Shown in pieces: positions 1-7,531 of a stretch of 64,000 nt of DNA. A model generated the notes under the pieces. It was not told the DNA's origin. It saw only the letters and a program-made list of their open reading frames with translations, and did no database searches. The first letter of the stretch is position 1; each line of letters begins with the position of its first letter. Origin of the DNA: Rubritalea tangerina (GTDB taxonomy: Bacteria > Verrucomicrobiota > Verrucomicrobiia > Verrucomicrobiales > Akkermansiaceae); NCBI RefSeq assembly GCF_042683245.1, contig NZ_JBHUJB010000046.1, forward strand, positions 62,001 through 126,000, given 5' to 3'. A program made the translations under genes and the position numbers.

Positions 1-1508
1 TTCTTCTCAGCAGGTGCTGCTGCGCGAGTACTTGGTCGATCACGCAATGCCCAATGAGCAACTTTGCGGTCATCGAAGTCCACGGTCTTATCTGCAAATT
101 GCTGGTAGGTCTCATGTCCTTTCCCTGCAATCAAAACGATATCGCCAGCCGCTGCCACATTGACTGCTGTGCGGATCGCTTCCTCGCGATCAACCACTGC
201 CCGGTACGCCTTGCTCTTCATTCCTGCTTCGATCTCTTTAATGATCGCCTCTGGGTCCTCAGACCGTGGGTTGTCAGAAGTAATCAAGCTCAGGTTAGAA
301 AGCTCACTCACAGCCTCAGCCATCAATGGGCGCTTTGATTGGTCTCTATCTCCCCCACAGCCAAATACCGTGATCAGCTTGTTAGGCTCAAGATCCTTCA
401 AAGTCGCGCAAACATTCTTCAGAGCATCTGGTGTATGTGCGTAGTCGACAAACACATTGACTCCCTCGCGTGTCCCAACGTGCTCAAGACGACCAGGAAC
501 CTGCGGAGCCTCAGCAAGAGCTTTCACAGCATCGCGGATCTTAATACCACAAGCCGCACAAGCAGCGATCGCTGCGAGCGTATTGTAAACATTGAAGCGT
601 CCAATGTAGGGAGTCCGCACGAGATAGGACTTCCCTCGATTATCCAATTGGAACTCTGTTCCGCGAACCTGCTGGCGCATCTTCGTTACTTTAAAGTCGA
701 CGTGTGCCCCCATCCCGTAAGTGATCACCCGCTGGCTCTCACCGAGCTCTTTCACTAACTTCTCACCGTATTGGTCGTCGCTATTGATGATCGCCACAGG
801 CTTTTTCTTGCCACCTTGTTCAGCGAGTCCAGTGAACAATGCCTTCTTCGCCTCATAGTAGGCAGCCATGGAGCCATGGTAATCAAGATGGTCCTGAGAA
901 AGGTTAGTGAATACCGCTGCATCAAACTCAACCGCTGCAATCCGCTGTTGGTCGATCCCGTGCGAGCTCACCTCTAGAGCCACTCCGCGGCATCCATTGT
1001 CAGCCATTTCACCCAGCTGTGACTGCAAGGTGTCCGCCATCGGTGTAGTGTGTGTTGCTGCAACGCGCTCAAATCCGTTGTCGACTTCGATCGTCCCCAA
1101 TAGCCCCGCGCGTGTCCAAACCGACTTCATGATGTGCTGAATCAAAAATGTCGTTGTCGTCTTGCCATTCGTCCCAGTGACTCCCACCGTCTTCATCTGC
1201 TGCGATGGATCACCCGCAAGTGCCGCAGCCAACTGCCCAAGAGCATCTCGCGTGTTGTTGCTGTGCACCCACACCGCCTCACCTGTATAGTCGCTCGCCG
1301 GCGCTACCTCTGCCACTACCGCACACGCCCCTTGCTTGAGTGCCGCATCGATAAATTTGTGTCCGTCGGTCTCAGTCCCGCGGATGGCGACGAAAACCGA
1401 ACCAGCTTTGACCTGACGGCTGTCAGATGTCACACCGCTGGCGGTCTGGTCGAGATTGCCCGTGGCCACAGCCTTCGGAATACGAGTGAGTAAATCGCGT
1501 AAAATCAT
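1..1508 (-). CDS. murE: UDP-N-acetylmuramoyl-tripeptide synthetase MurE (3' end outside window)
   Basis: Cytoplasmic Mur ligase that adds the third residue to the peptidoglycan stem peptide. Seen: an N-terminal uridine-binding part, the ATP-binding loop GVTGTNGKTTTT at about residues 108-119, and the substrate motif DNPR near the C-terminal domain (codons around 265-280). In this family DNPR marks meso-diaminopimelate specificity, so a DAP-type wall is expected. A late GKGHETYQ motif is also present. The ATG at 1508 overlaps the ftsI stop in an ATGA, indicating translational coupling. The gene runs off the left edge, so the extreme C-terminus is missing. It is the last visible gene of the mraZ-rsmH-ftsL-ftsI-murE cluster. 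Confidence 0.95.
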   Translation of the reverse strand, partial: MILRDLLTRIPKAVATGNLDQTASGVTSDSRQVKAGSVFVAIRGTETDGHKFIDAALKQGACAVVAEVAPASDYTGEAVWVHSNNTRDALGQLAAALAGDPSQQMKTVGVTGTNGKTTTTFLIQHIMKSVWTRAGLLGTIEVDNGFERVAATHTTPMADTLQSQLGEMADNGCRGVALEVSSHGIDQQRIAAVEFDAAVFTNLSQDHLDYHGSMAAYYEAKKALFTGLAEQGGKKKPVAIINSDDQYGEKLVKELGESQRVITYGMGAHVDFKVTKMRQQVRGTEFQLDNRGKSYLVRTPYIGRFNVYNTLAAIAACAACGIKIRDAVKALAEAPQVPGRLEHVGTREGVNVFVDYAHTPDALKNVCATLKDLEPNKLITVFGCGGDRDQSKRPLMAEAVSELSNLSLITSDNPRSEDPEAIIKEIEAGMKSKAYRAVVDREEAIRTAVNVAAAGDIVLIAGKGHETYQQFADKTVDFDDRKVAHWALRDRPSTRAAAPAEK

Positions 1509-3397
1509 TGGTTCTTGGTAAGTTGTTCAGAGATTGCTTCCGTAGGAGTCAGGTGCATGTGCGCTGCAGTGCGCTCAGCAATCCGCTTCCAAACCGGTGC
1601 AGCCATGGAGCCGCCGCCGTGCTTTACTTCAGTTGTCTGTGGATCGTCAATAACGACCACACAAACAAATGCAGGATTTTCCGCTGGAAGCATCCCTGCA
1701 AAGGAAACTGTGTGACGATCTTTCTGGTACGCCTTGGTCTCTACGTCATAACGCCAAGCGGTTCCTGTCTTCCCTCCCTCGGTGAACCCCTCTACATCAG
1801 CCCGTCTCGCAGTACCCTCTTTTGCACAAACCGTCTTCAAGGCCTCGCGCATCGTCTTTGCCGTTTCCTCAGAAATCGCACGCCCAATCACCTCAGGATG
1901 GAAACGCTCAATCACCAATCCTGAATTCGTGTCGATTGACTTCACAATCCTCGGCTGCATCAACTTACCTCCATTGGCAATCGTGCAATACGCATTCGCT
2001 ATCTGCAAAGGAGTGACACTGACACCATAGCCGTATGAAATACGTGAGAAGTCAGTTGGGTTCCCGGTATTTCTCAACAAGCCCTTGCTCTCACCCGCCA
2101 GCTGGACATTCGTCTTCATCCCAAAACCAAACGCCTTGGCATACGCGTAGTAAGTATCCACACCTACCATCTTCGCCATTTTGTAGGAGCCGATGTTGTT
2201 TGACTTCTGCAAGATCTTCCAAACTGGGATCACACCCTTCGGGTAGCCATCCTTCACGATCACACTGCCATCGCGGAAGTACCCCCATTGGCAATCGATC
2301 TCCGTATTCATATACACCTTCCCCTCGTTGATCGCCGCTGCCGCCGCAATCGCTTTGAATGTGGACCCTGGTTCGTAGACTGCCTGAAGCGCAAAGTTGA
2401 AGCCGTTGTCCACCACCTTTTCACGGAGGTTCAGATTGTAATGCGGACGGCTCGCCATCGCCAAGATCTCGCCAGTGTGGGGATCCATCAAAACCACACA
2501 GCCACGCACCGCTTCAAACTCAGCCATCCCCTTGTCCAATTCCTCTTCGCAAATCGCTTGAATCCCCATATCCAAGGTAAGCTGCACATTCAGGCCATTG
2601 TTCGGTGGACGAAAGCTTCCCTTGTGCGCCGGCATCACATTGCCCCGGATATCGCGCATCTCAATCTCATAACCATTCGCCCCCTCCAGCCACTTGTTCG
2701 CTGAAGATTCCACCCCCGCAAGCCCCTTACCTTCCCGGTTCACATAGCCAATCAAATGCGTTGCCAACTCAGGAGCCGGATACCAACGACGCTTTTCCTC
2801 TCTAAAGAAAAACCCTTTGATCCGACGCTCCTTGATCAAACGCTCCAAACGCACCGCCAACTCCGTCGGCAAGCCTTGGTAAATCACACGTTCACCAGAA
2901 CGACGCTCCATCGGCACCTTCGCTCGTAAAGCTTCCTTCGTCAGGCCCAATGGCCGCGCCAGCTGGGAAATCGCATAATCCAAATGCATCTCAACTAAGG
3001 CATTTGGATTCGTGCTGTGCTCATCTAACAAGGAACGCACCTTGGCATTGATCTTGGAATTGCGCTTCTTTGTGTCCCAAGTTTTCCACGCAGGGTCCTT
3101 GCGCAACTCCGCACACGCCACCCCTTTGGCAACGTGCTGGGCATCTTTAAGGTGCTGGACGTCCACCACCACGGACTTAGAAATCACTGAAGTCGCAATG
3201 ATTTCTTCATTGCGGTCTAGCAACACGCCGCGGTTCGCCTGAATGACTTCCTTGCGGCGATAAGAATTTTCAGCAGTCTCCGCATAACGCGTGCGATCAA
3301 AAACCTGGAGGTAAACCAGACGCCCCGATAGAGCACTCAGCCCTGCAATGAGAGCGAGACAGAGGATGATGCAGCGACGCTGTGCGGATTTATCCAT
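1505..3397 (-). CDS. ftsI: Class B penicillin-binding protein FtsI (PBP3-like transpeptidase)
   Basis: Septal peptidoglycan transpeptidase anchored in the inner membrane, 630 aa. Seen: a single N-terminal membrane segment (about residues 8-30), a non-penicillin-binding region, then the transpeptidase signatures in order: SxxK as STFK at 345-348 (nucleophile S345), SxN as SNN at 399-401, and KTGT at 543-546. No PASTA domain follows, which separates it from SpoVD/PBP2x-type proteins. It starts 2 nt after the stop of the FtsL-like gene and overlaps murE by 4 nt, so the cluster is tightly coupled. The neighbourhood supports FtsI over the elongation PBP2. Confidence 0.95.
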   Translation of the reverse strand: MDKSAQRRCIILCLALIAGLSALSGRLVYLQVFDRTRYAETAENSYRRKEVIQANRGVLLDRNEEIIATSVISKSVVVDVQHLKDAQHVAKGVACAELRKDPAWKTWDTKKRNSKINAKVRSLLDEHSTNPNALVEMHLDYAISQLARPLGLTKEALRAKVPMERRSGERVIYQGLPTELAVRLERLIKERRIKGFFFREEKRRWYPAPELATHLIGYVNREGKGLAGVESSANKWLEGANGYEIEMRDIRGNVMPAHKGSFRPPNNGLNVQLTLDMGIQAICEEELDKGMAEFEAVRGCVVLMDPHTGEILAMASRPHYNLNLREKVVDNGFNFALQAVYEPGSTFKAIAAAAAINEGKVYMNTEIDCQWGYFRDGSVIVKDGYPKGVIPVWKILQKSNNIGSYKMAKMVGVDTYYAYAKAFGFGMKTNVQLAGESKGLLRNTGNPTDFSRISYGYGVSVTPLQIANAYCTIANGGKLMQPRIVKSIDTNSGLVIERFHPEVIGRAISEETAKTMREALKTVCAKEGTARRADVEGFTEGGKTGTAWRYDVETKAYQKDRHTVSFAGMLPAENPAFVCVVVIDDPQTTEVKHGGGSMAAPVWKRIAERTAAHMHLTPTEAISEQLTKNQ

Positions 3398-3399
3398 TC

Positions 3400-3735
3400 T
3401 TAGGGAGTAGTCTGGGCGACAGAGGTGGATGCAGTTGTCACAACCTCCACGGCCTGTGAAGGAATTTGCTTGAGTTCAGAACCTCGGCTGGCGAGTTCGG
3501 CTCGGATCATGTGACGGTTGAGTTTGCGATCAATCTTCACCTGAACCATCTTCATCGTCTCTTCAGCTTCTTCGATCTGAGATTTTGCGGCATCGATTTC
3601 ACGCGCTACTTCGACCTGACGGTTCTTCATCACAGCGTGAAGAACGCCACCCGTAGCGAGCAACATGCCAATGACAATCACCATAACAATGTGAATAGTG
3701 TGAGACTGGTTAGATTGGGTACGTCGTTGATTCAT
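3400..3735 (-). CDS. ftsL: FtsL-like cell division protein
   Basis: Small bitopic protein of 111 aa. Seen: a short polar N-terminus, one membrane segment (about 13-35), then a heptad-like charged helix (about 38-75) and a polar Ser/Thr tail. This topology and the position between rsmH and ftsI are those of FtsL, which bridges FtsB/FtsQ to FtsWI at the septum. Sequence similarity within FtsL is always weak, so the name rests on size, topology and gene order. The gaps are 12 nt to rsmH and 2 nt to ftsI. Confidence 0.75.
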   Translation of the reverse strand: MNQRRTQSNQSHTIHIVMVIVIGMLLATGGVLHAVMKNRQVEVAREIDAAKSQIEEAEETMKMVQVKIDRKLNRHMIRAELASRGSELKQIPSQAVEVVTTASTSVAQTTP

Positions 3736-3747
3736 AAAATTAGATAG

Positions 3748-4803
3748 TTAAAGAGTCTTCTGTAGACGCTCACCCACCCGGAGGATGGCCGAACGCGATC
3801 TTGGGTTGCGCTGCACCTCCTCAGCTGTTGCCTTGATCGGTTTGCGCGAAATGGTTTTGAATGTGTGGTCTGGATTAGGGCGCGGCTCTGGCCACTCGGG
3901 TCGGTCGATTTCTTCCTGAGAGGCATGCTTAAGAAAGCGCTTCACCATCCTGTCTTCGAGACTGTGGAAGCTGATCACGCAGAGTCTCCCACCAGGCGCC
4001 AACAACTCAGCTGCCGATGCCAATAGCTTTTTCAGTGCCCCGAGCTCATCGTTCACCTCAATCCGCAGTGCCTGAAACACCTTGGTCGCCGGATGAATCT
4101 TTTTGCCGTGCCGCGGGATTAACTTCTCAATGCTGGCCGCAAGCTGAGTGGTCGTCCTGTATGGCTCTATCTCGCGTTGCTGACAAAGATGCTTGGCGAT
4201 CTTTCTTGATGCGCGCTCCTCGCCATACTCCCAAAAGATCCGTGCCAATTCCTGCTCTGGCCATTGGTTGACAATCTCCGCGGCTGTCATCGGCGAACTC
4301 GGCCCCATACGCATGTCCAAAGGACCTTCCTTCTGGAAAGAGAAACCTCTCTCGTCACAGTCAAACTGCCGCGATGAAACTCCCAAATCCACCAAAATGC
4401 CATCGACCTTCTCGACCCCTTCTGCCTCTAACAAGCTCAGAGCATCCGCAAAGTTGCCGACCAATGGATGGAAACGGTCGTCATATTGCTTCAGTCGCTG
4501 CCCAGCATAAGCATGCGCTTCTGGGTCTCTATCAATGCTGTAGACATCTGCACCACGCTCTAACATCAAGCCCGTGTGTCCACCACCACCTAGAGTGCCA
4601 TCCACTAAAACCTTGCCTGGCCCCGCCTGCATTGCATCCACAGATTCCTCCAACAGCACCGTCTCATGATAGTGCGGCAAAGATGCGGAACCACCTCCGC
4701 CACCCTCTGTAGGCTCCGCGTAAAGACGCTGCTGCTGCGAACAGGAAATCAGTCGATTGCCTGCTCCGGCTTTGGCCACAGCTGCTTGGTAGGATAGCTT
4801 CAT
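3748..4803 (-). CDS. rsmH: 16S rRNA (cytosine1402-N4)-methyltransferase RsmH (MraW)
   Basis: SAM-dependent methyltransferase that modifies C1402 in the ribosomal P site. Seen: the family start HYHETVLLEESVDAM at about residue 44, the SAM loop GTLGGGGHT (about 69-77), a DGILVDLGVSSRQ block, FSFQKEGPLDMRM, and a late SFHSLEDRMVK motif. The protein is 351 aa because about 43 residues precede the usual family start; that extension is low-complexity with a run of five glycines. The ATG at 4803 is the only ATG before the conserved part; a TTG two codons before it (codon 42) could be the real start. It lies 32 nt after mraZ. Confidence 0.95.
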   Translation of the reverse strand: MKLSYQAAVAKAGAGNRLISCSQQQRLYAEPTEGGGGGSASLPHYHETVLLEESVDAMQAGPGKVLVDGTLGGGGHTGLMLERGADVYSIDRDPEAHAYAGQRLKQYDDRFHPLVGNFADALSLLEAEGVEKVDGILVDLGVSSRQFDCDERGFSFQKEGPLDMRMGPSSPMTAAEIVNQWPEQELARIFWEYGEERASRKIAKHLCQQREIEPYRTTTQLAASIEKLIPRHGKKIHPATKVFQALRIEVNDELGALKKLLASAAELLAPGGRLCVISFHSLEDRMVKRFLKHASQEEIDRPEWPEPRPNPDHTFKTISRKPIKATAEEVQRNPRSRSAILRVGERLQKTL

Positions 4804-4835
4804 TGCTACGCGGATTGTTCAGGGAATGATAAAGA

Positions 4836-5300
4836 TCAGAAGATATCCATCTCCGCGTTGAGCTCAGCAATCTCAGCTTCCTCACGGACACGCATCTCTT
4901 CGTAGTTCTCGGGATTGATGATCTCGAAATAGGTTCCTCTCCCGACAAGAGTTACCTGACCTTCCGGCTCGAGACTCGGGTGACTGCAAAGCGCCTTCGG
5001 AATCAAAAGCTTCCCCTGCGGGTTGAGCTTCGTCTTCTGACAATCCGAAAACAACTTGCCACTCATCATGCGACGCTGGGCCGGCGTCCACTCACTGCGA
5101 TTCTTAATCTCCTCAAGAATCGTCGCGAACTCCTCCTCAGTTAGAACACGCAATGTCGGCAACTCATATGCCTTCGAGCGCATCAAACGTAAGGTCCCAC
5201 TGCCCGCAGCCACTCGCCAATCCGACGGGACAGACACCCGACACTTGGGGTCCATCTTGTGTTCGTACACCCCTTCCAGGGTATGTTCATACGGCGTCAT
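4836..5300 (-). CDS. mraZ: Transcriptional regulator MraZ
   Basis: DNA-binding ring-forming regulator that normally represses its own dcw operon. Seen: two SpoVT/AbrB-like halves, with EHKMDPKCRVSVPSDWR in the first and the related block KTKLNPQGKLLIPKAL in the second. Length is 154 aa from the ATG at 5300, normal for the family. An upstream in-frame GTG at 5327 would give 163 aa, but it lies inside the promoter and the MraZ-box-like repeats, so the ATG is preferred. First gene of the division cluster. Confidence 0.93.
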   Translation of the reverse strand: MTPYEHTLEGVYEHKMDPKCRVSVPSDWRVAAGSGTLRLMRSKAYELPTLRVLTEEEFATILEEIKNRSEWTPAQRRMMSGKLFSDCQKTKLNPQGKLLIPKALCSHPSLEPEGQVTLVGRGTYFEIINPENYEEMRVREEAEIAELNAEMDIF

Positions 5301-5321
5301 AGTGGTTGCTAATACATGAGA

Positions 5322-5347
5322 GCGCACTCTTATACACTTTAGTACAC
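5322..5347 (-). promoter_or_regulatory. MraZ-box-like repeat array upstream of mraZ
   Basis: On the minus strand three hexamers GTGTAC, GTGTAT and GTGCGC begin at 5347, 5337 and 5327, an exact 10-bp period. Known MraZ operators are three or more GTGNNN-like hexamers (classically GTGGGN) separated by 4 nt, the same spacing. The array covers the -10 element and most of the spacer of the mraZ promoter, as expected for autorepression. The G-to-T change at the fourth position of the first two boxes differs from the classical box. Confidence 0.7.
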
Positions 5348-5358
5348 TTTGATGTCAA
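5329..5358 (-). promoter_or_regulatory. mraZ operon promoter
   Basis: Minus-strand -35 TTGACA (5358-5353) and -10 TATAAG (5334-5329) with an 18-bp spacer, giving a leader of about 22 nt to the ATG at 5300. The -35 matches the sigma-70 consensus fully. The stretch from 5301 to 5609 holds no gene; besides this promoter and the MraZ-box repeats I see only the hairpin at 5552-5571. Confidence 0.75.
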
Positions 5359-5551
5359 ACCTCAAAACGTTAGAAACTCCAGCAAAATGAACGATTTACA
5401 TAAAAAGCAACGCGAACCATTGTAATTCCAATGGTTAACAGAAAAAACTAACACAAATACACCCTAAGAATAGACCTACCGACCCCAAACCCACACTACC
5501 CGCCTAATCCTTGTTAGCTAGGGGATTCAACCCAAGTGTACCCACAAAATC

Positions 5552-5571
5552 ACCCGAGTGTGCACTCGGGT
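5552..5571 (-). terminator. Hairpin downstream of the 5610-5936 gene
   Basis: Perfect 9-bp arms (acccgagtg / cactcgggt) around a 2-nt centre. Read on the minus strand it is followed by GATTTTG, a poor U-tract. It lies 38 nt past the stop of the membrane-protein gene and may be a weak terminator or a protein-binding palindrome. Confidence 0.45.
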
Positions 5572-5609
5572 GTACTGAAGCAAACTTCTGCCAACTGCAG
5601 CAGCAGAAT

Positions 5610-5936
5610 CTACTCCACCACTTTCGTTCCAGCGTCAGGAGCAGCGAGCATATTCCTATACGCTTTACGCAGAATCAACAAATTCACCGCAATCAAAAAA
5701 CAATTCCCCACTAGATAGAGAGAAAACATCAACCCCTGAAACTGTGGCATGTACATCCCCACCAGAGAGGAGCTCAAATACAGAAAAACCGCAGCACCCA
5801 TCGCTGCTAACAAAAGTAAAAGTGGGTACCGCCTCGCCTTCGATGCGGAATACCCCTTACTGGCTGCGAGGCGGCCAAAACGCATTGCCGCCACCGCGCC
5901 TGTGATACATATACTTGCAAAGAAGAGCAAAGGCAT
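5610..5936 (-). CDS. Small integral membrane protein, unknown function
   Basis: 108 aa with about three hydrophobic segments (roughly 2-20, 38-60 and 66-90), the last followed by a basic stretch RKAYRN. No family recognised. Its ATG is 3 nt after the stop of the large R/G-rich gene, so the two are almost certainly co-transcribed and may act together at the membrane. No catalytic motif is visible. Confidence 0.7.
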   Translation of the reverse strand: MPLLFFASICITGAVAAMRFGRLAASKGYSASKARRYPLLLLLAAMGAAVFLYLSSSLVGMYMPQFQGLMFSLYLVGNCFLIAVNLLILRKAYRNMLAAPDAGTKVVE

Positions 5937-5939
5937 CGC

Positions 5940-7442
5940 TTATGCCTTGGGCTCTTCACTGCCTTCTTCAGAAGCTGGAGCCTCCTCGCTGGAAGGAGCC
6001 TCAGTCGGCTCCTTTACCTCAGCTGCAGCTTGGTCTTCATTTGCTTCTGGAGTTGCTTGAGCTTCTTCAGTAACCACCTCAGCTACAGGCTCCGGACTTA
6101 CTTCCTGGGAAACCGGCTTCTGTGACTTCCCCTGCTTCTTCGCAGCCTTTGGTTTAGAAAAGTTAGAGGTAAAAATATGCCCATCGCTCAGAAGCACGAT
6201 GTAACCTTGATTGATCATCCAGTGAAGGTCATGGAACCATTCCTTCTTCACTTCATCCGTGACATCTTCAGAAAGAAGCCCCTTCCACAACTCATCAACC
6301 CCTGCACCTGGGTGCTCATTAACCCACTTGTACAGAGCCTCTGGGCGCTCGGCTAACTTCACATCATCAGCAATAGCATGCGGTCGTGAAGGTCCACAAT
6401 GCAACTTACCCTGCCACTTAAACACCGCTAGATGACGGCCAGAGAGCTGACGGCACAAAAACGGTGCCAACTTGCCCGGGTACCTGCGTTGCTCAGAGAT
6501 GGTCTCCTTCAATAAAGTCAACAACCCTGGCGAAAGCAACTTGCCAGGAATTTGAGAATCAACATCCGCACGGTGCGTGGCTCGGAAAGTCTCTCCAAAA
6601 GCATTCGCTTCGAAGTGGCTGAGCATCTCTTTCTCGGAAGCGAGTACTGTCTCAGTATCTGCCACTGGACGGTATTGCACCTGCTTCTTCATAGTGTCTA
6701 ACCATGCGTTGACCGCGTCCTCACCACTCTCAGTCACAATTCGTGACTTGTAGCGGTCCAAACTCATGTTGGAGAACTGAGCTTGGTGCAGGTCCACAAT
6801 CTTCTGGTTGTATGCATGGTAGTTTGGCGGACCAAACACTTCACCCGAGAAACCACACTTCGCGATCGTTTGAAAACTCCCCTTCGGAGCCTCAACTTCA
6901 ACCTCCTCGGAGACATAGAGCTCTTTGATCCATTCCGCTGTGCGGAAGTGACTCAGACACTCACCTTTGCTGAGATAAACGGCACCATCATACTTGCACT
7001 GAAGCAACTCAGGACCACCTTCTTCTTTTCGGAAGACAATCTTATAGCGCTCGCGTGACGCCAAGATCATACGCGCCAACTCAAACACCGAATAGGTGCG
7101 ACCAGCTGCCACAATCTCCTTTGAAAGATTATCAATGCCCTCTTCAATTGGCATAATGTCAGCAACGAGACCTTCCGGAGCAGCAACCGGCTGAGGACGC
7201 TGCGGGCGACGACGCTCGTCACGCCCACGATGATCTCTAGAGAATTTACCTCTTTCCCCACGTTGTGGTCGACCACCTTCACGGCGTTTTCCTTTGTTGC
7301 CATCACGGCGTTGGCCACCACGTTCGCCTGGGTGATCCGTGTATTTCTTACTCGGCTTGGACTCACCTTGTCGCGCCCAAGATGGACCAAAATCCAATGC
7401 GCTCAGGTCCAATGCTTTATTATCTTCAGGTTTCTCGTTCAT
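5940..7442 (-). CDS. Unknown protein with R/G-rich N-terminus, possible RNA-binding protein
   Basis: 500 aa, no family recognised with certainty. Seen: an N-terminal stretch (about 25-85) very rich in Arg, Gly, Lys and Asp, resembling the disordered RGG-type tails of RNA-binding proteins; a central folded region (about 100-420) with conserved-looking Cys and His residues; a segment near 370-420 with an alternating helix/strand pattern ending in a YIVLLSDGHIFTS strand pair, which reads like a winged-helix fold; then a Lys-rich linker and a strongly acidic Ala/Glu tail (about 440-500). The basic head and acidic tail could interact. It precedes and is coupled to a small membrane protein gene. 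An RNA-related role is inference from composition only. Confidence 0.7.
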   Translation of the reverse strand: MNEKPEDNKALDLSALDFGPSWARQGESKPSKKYTDHPGERGGQRRDGNKGKRREGGRPQRGERGKFSRDHRGRDERRRPQRPQPVAAPEGLVADIMPIEEGIDNLSKEIVAAGRTYSVFELARMILASRERYKIVFRKEEGGPELLQCKYDGAVYLSKGECLSHFRTAEWIKELYVSEEVEVEAPKGSFQTIAKCGFSGEVFGPPNYHAYNQKIVDLHQAQFSNMSLDRYKSRIVTESGEDAVNAWLDTMKKQVQYRPVADTETVLASEKEMLSHFEANAFGETFRATHRADVDSQIPGKLLSPGLLTLLKETISEQRRYPGKLAPFLCRQLSGRHLAVFKWQGKLHCGPSRPHAIADDVKLAERPEALYKWVNEHPGAGVDELWKGLLSEDVTDEVKKEWFHDLHWMINQGYIVLLSDGHIFTSNFSKPKAAKKQGKSQKPVSQEVSPEPVAEVVTEEAQATPEANEDQAAAEVKEPTEAPSSEEAPASEEGSEEPKA

Positions 7443-7531
7443 CTGACGCGGCGATGCTGGCAGGTTTTTTCAAGAAAACAACCCCATCTTTATGACTGCT
7501 GACGAAGATTCCCAAATTATACAAATCCACT

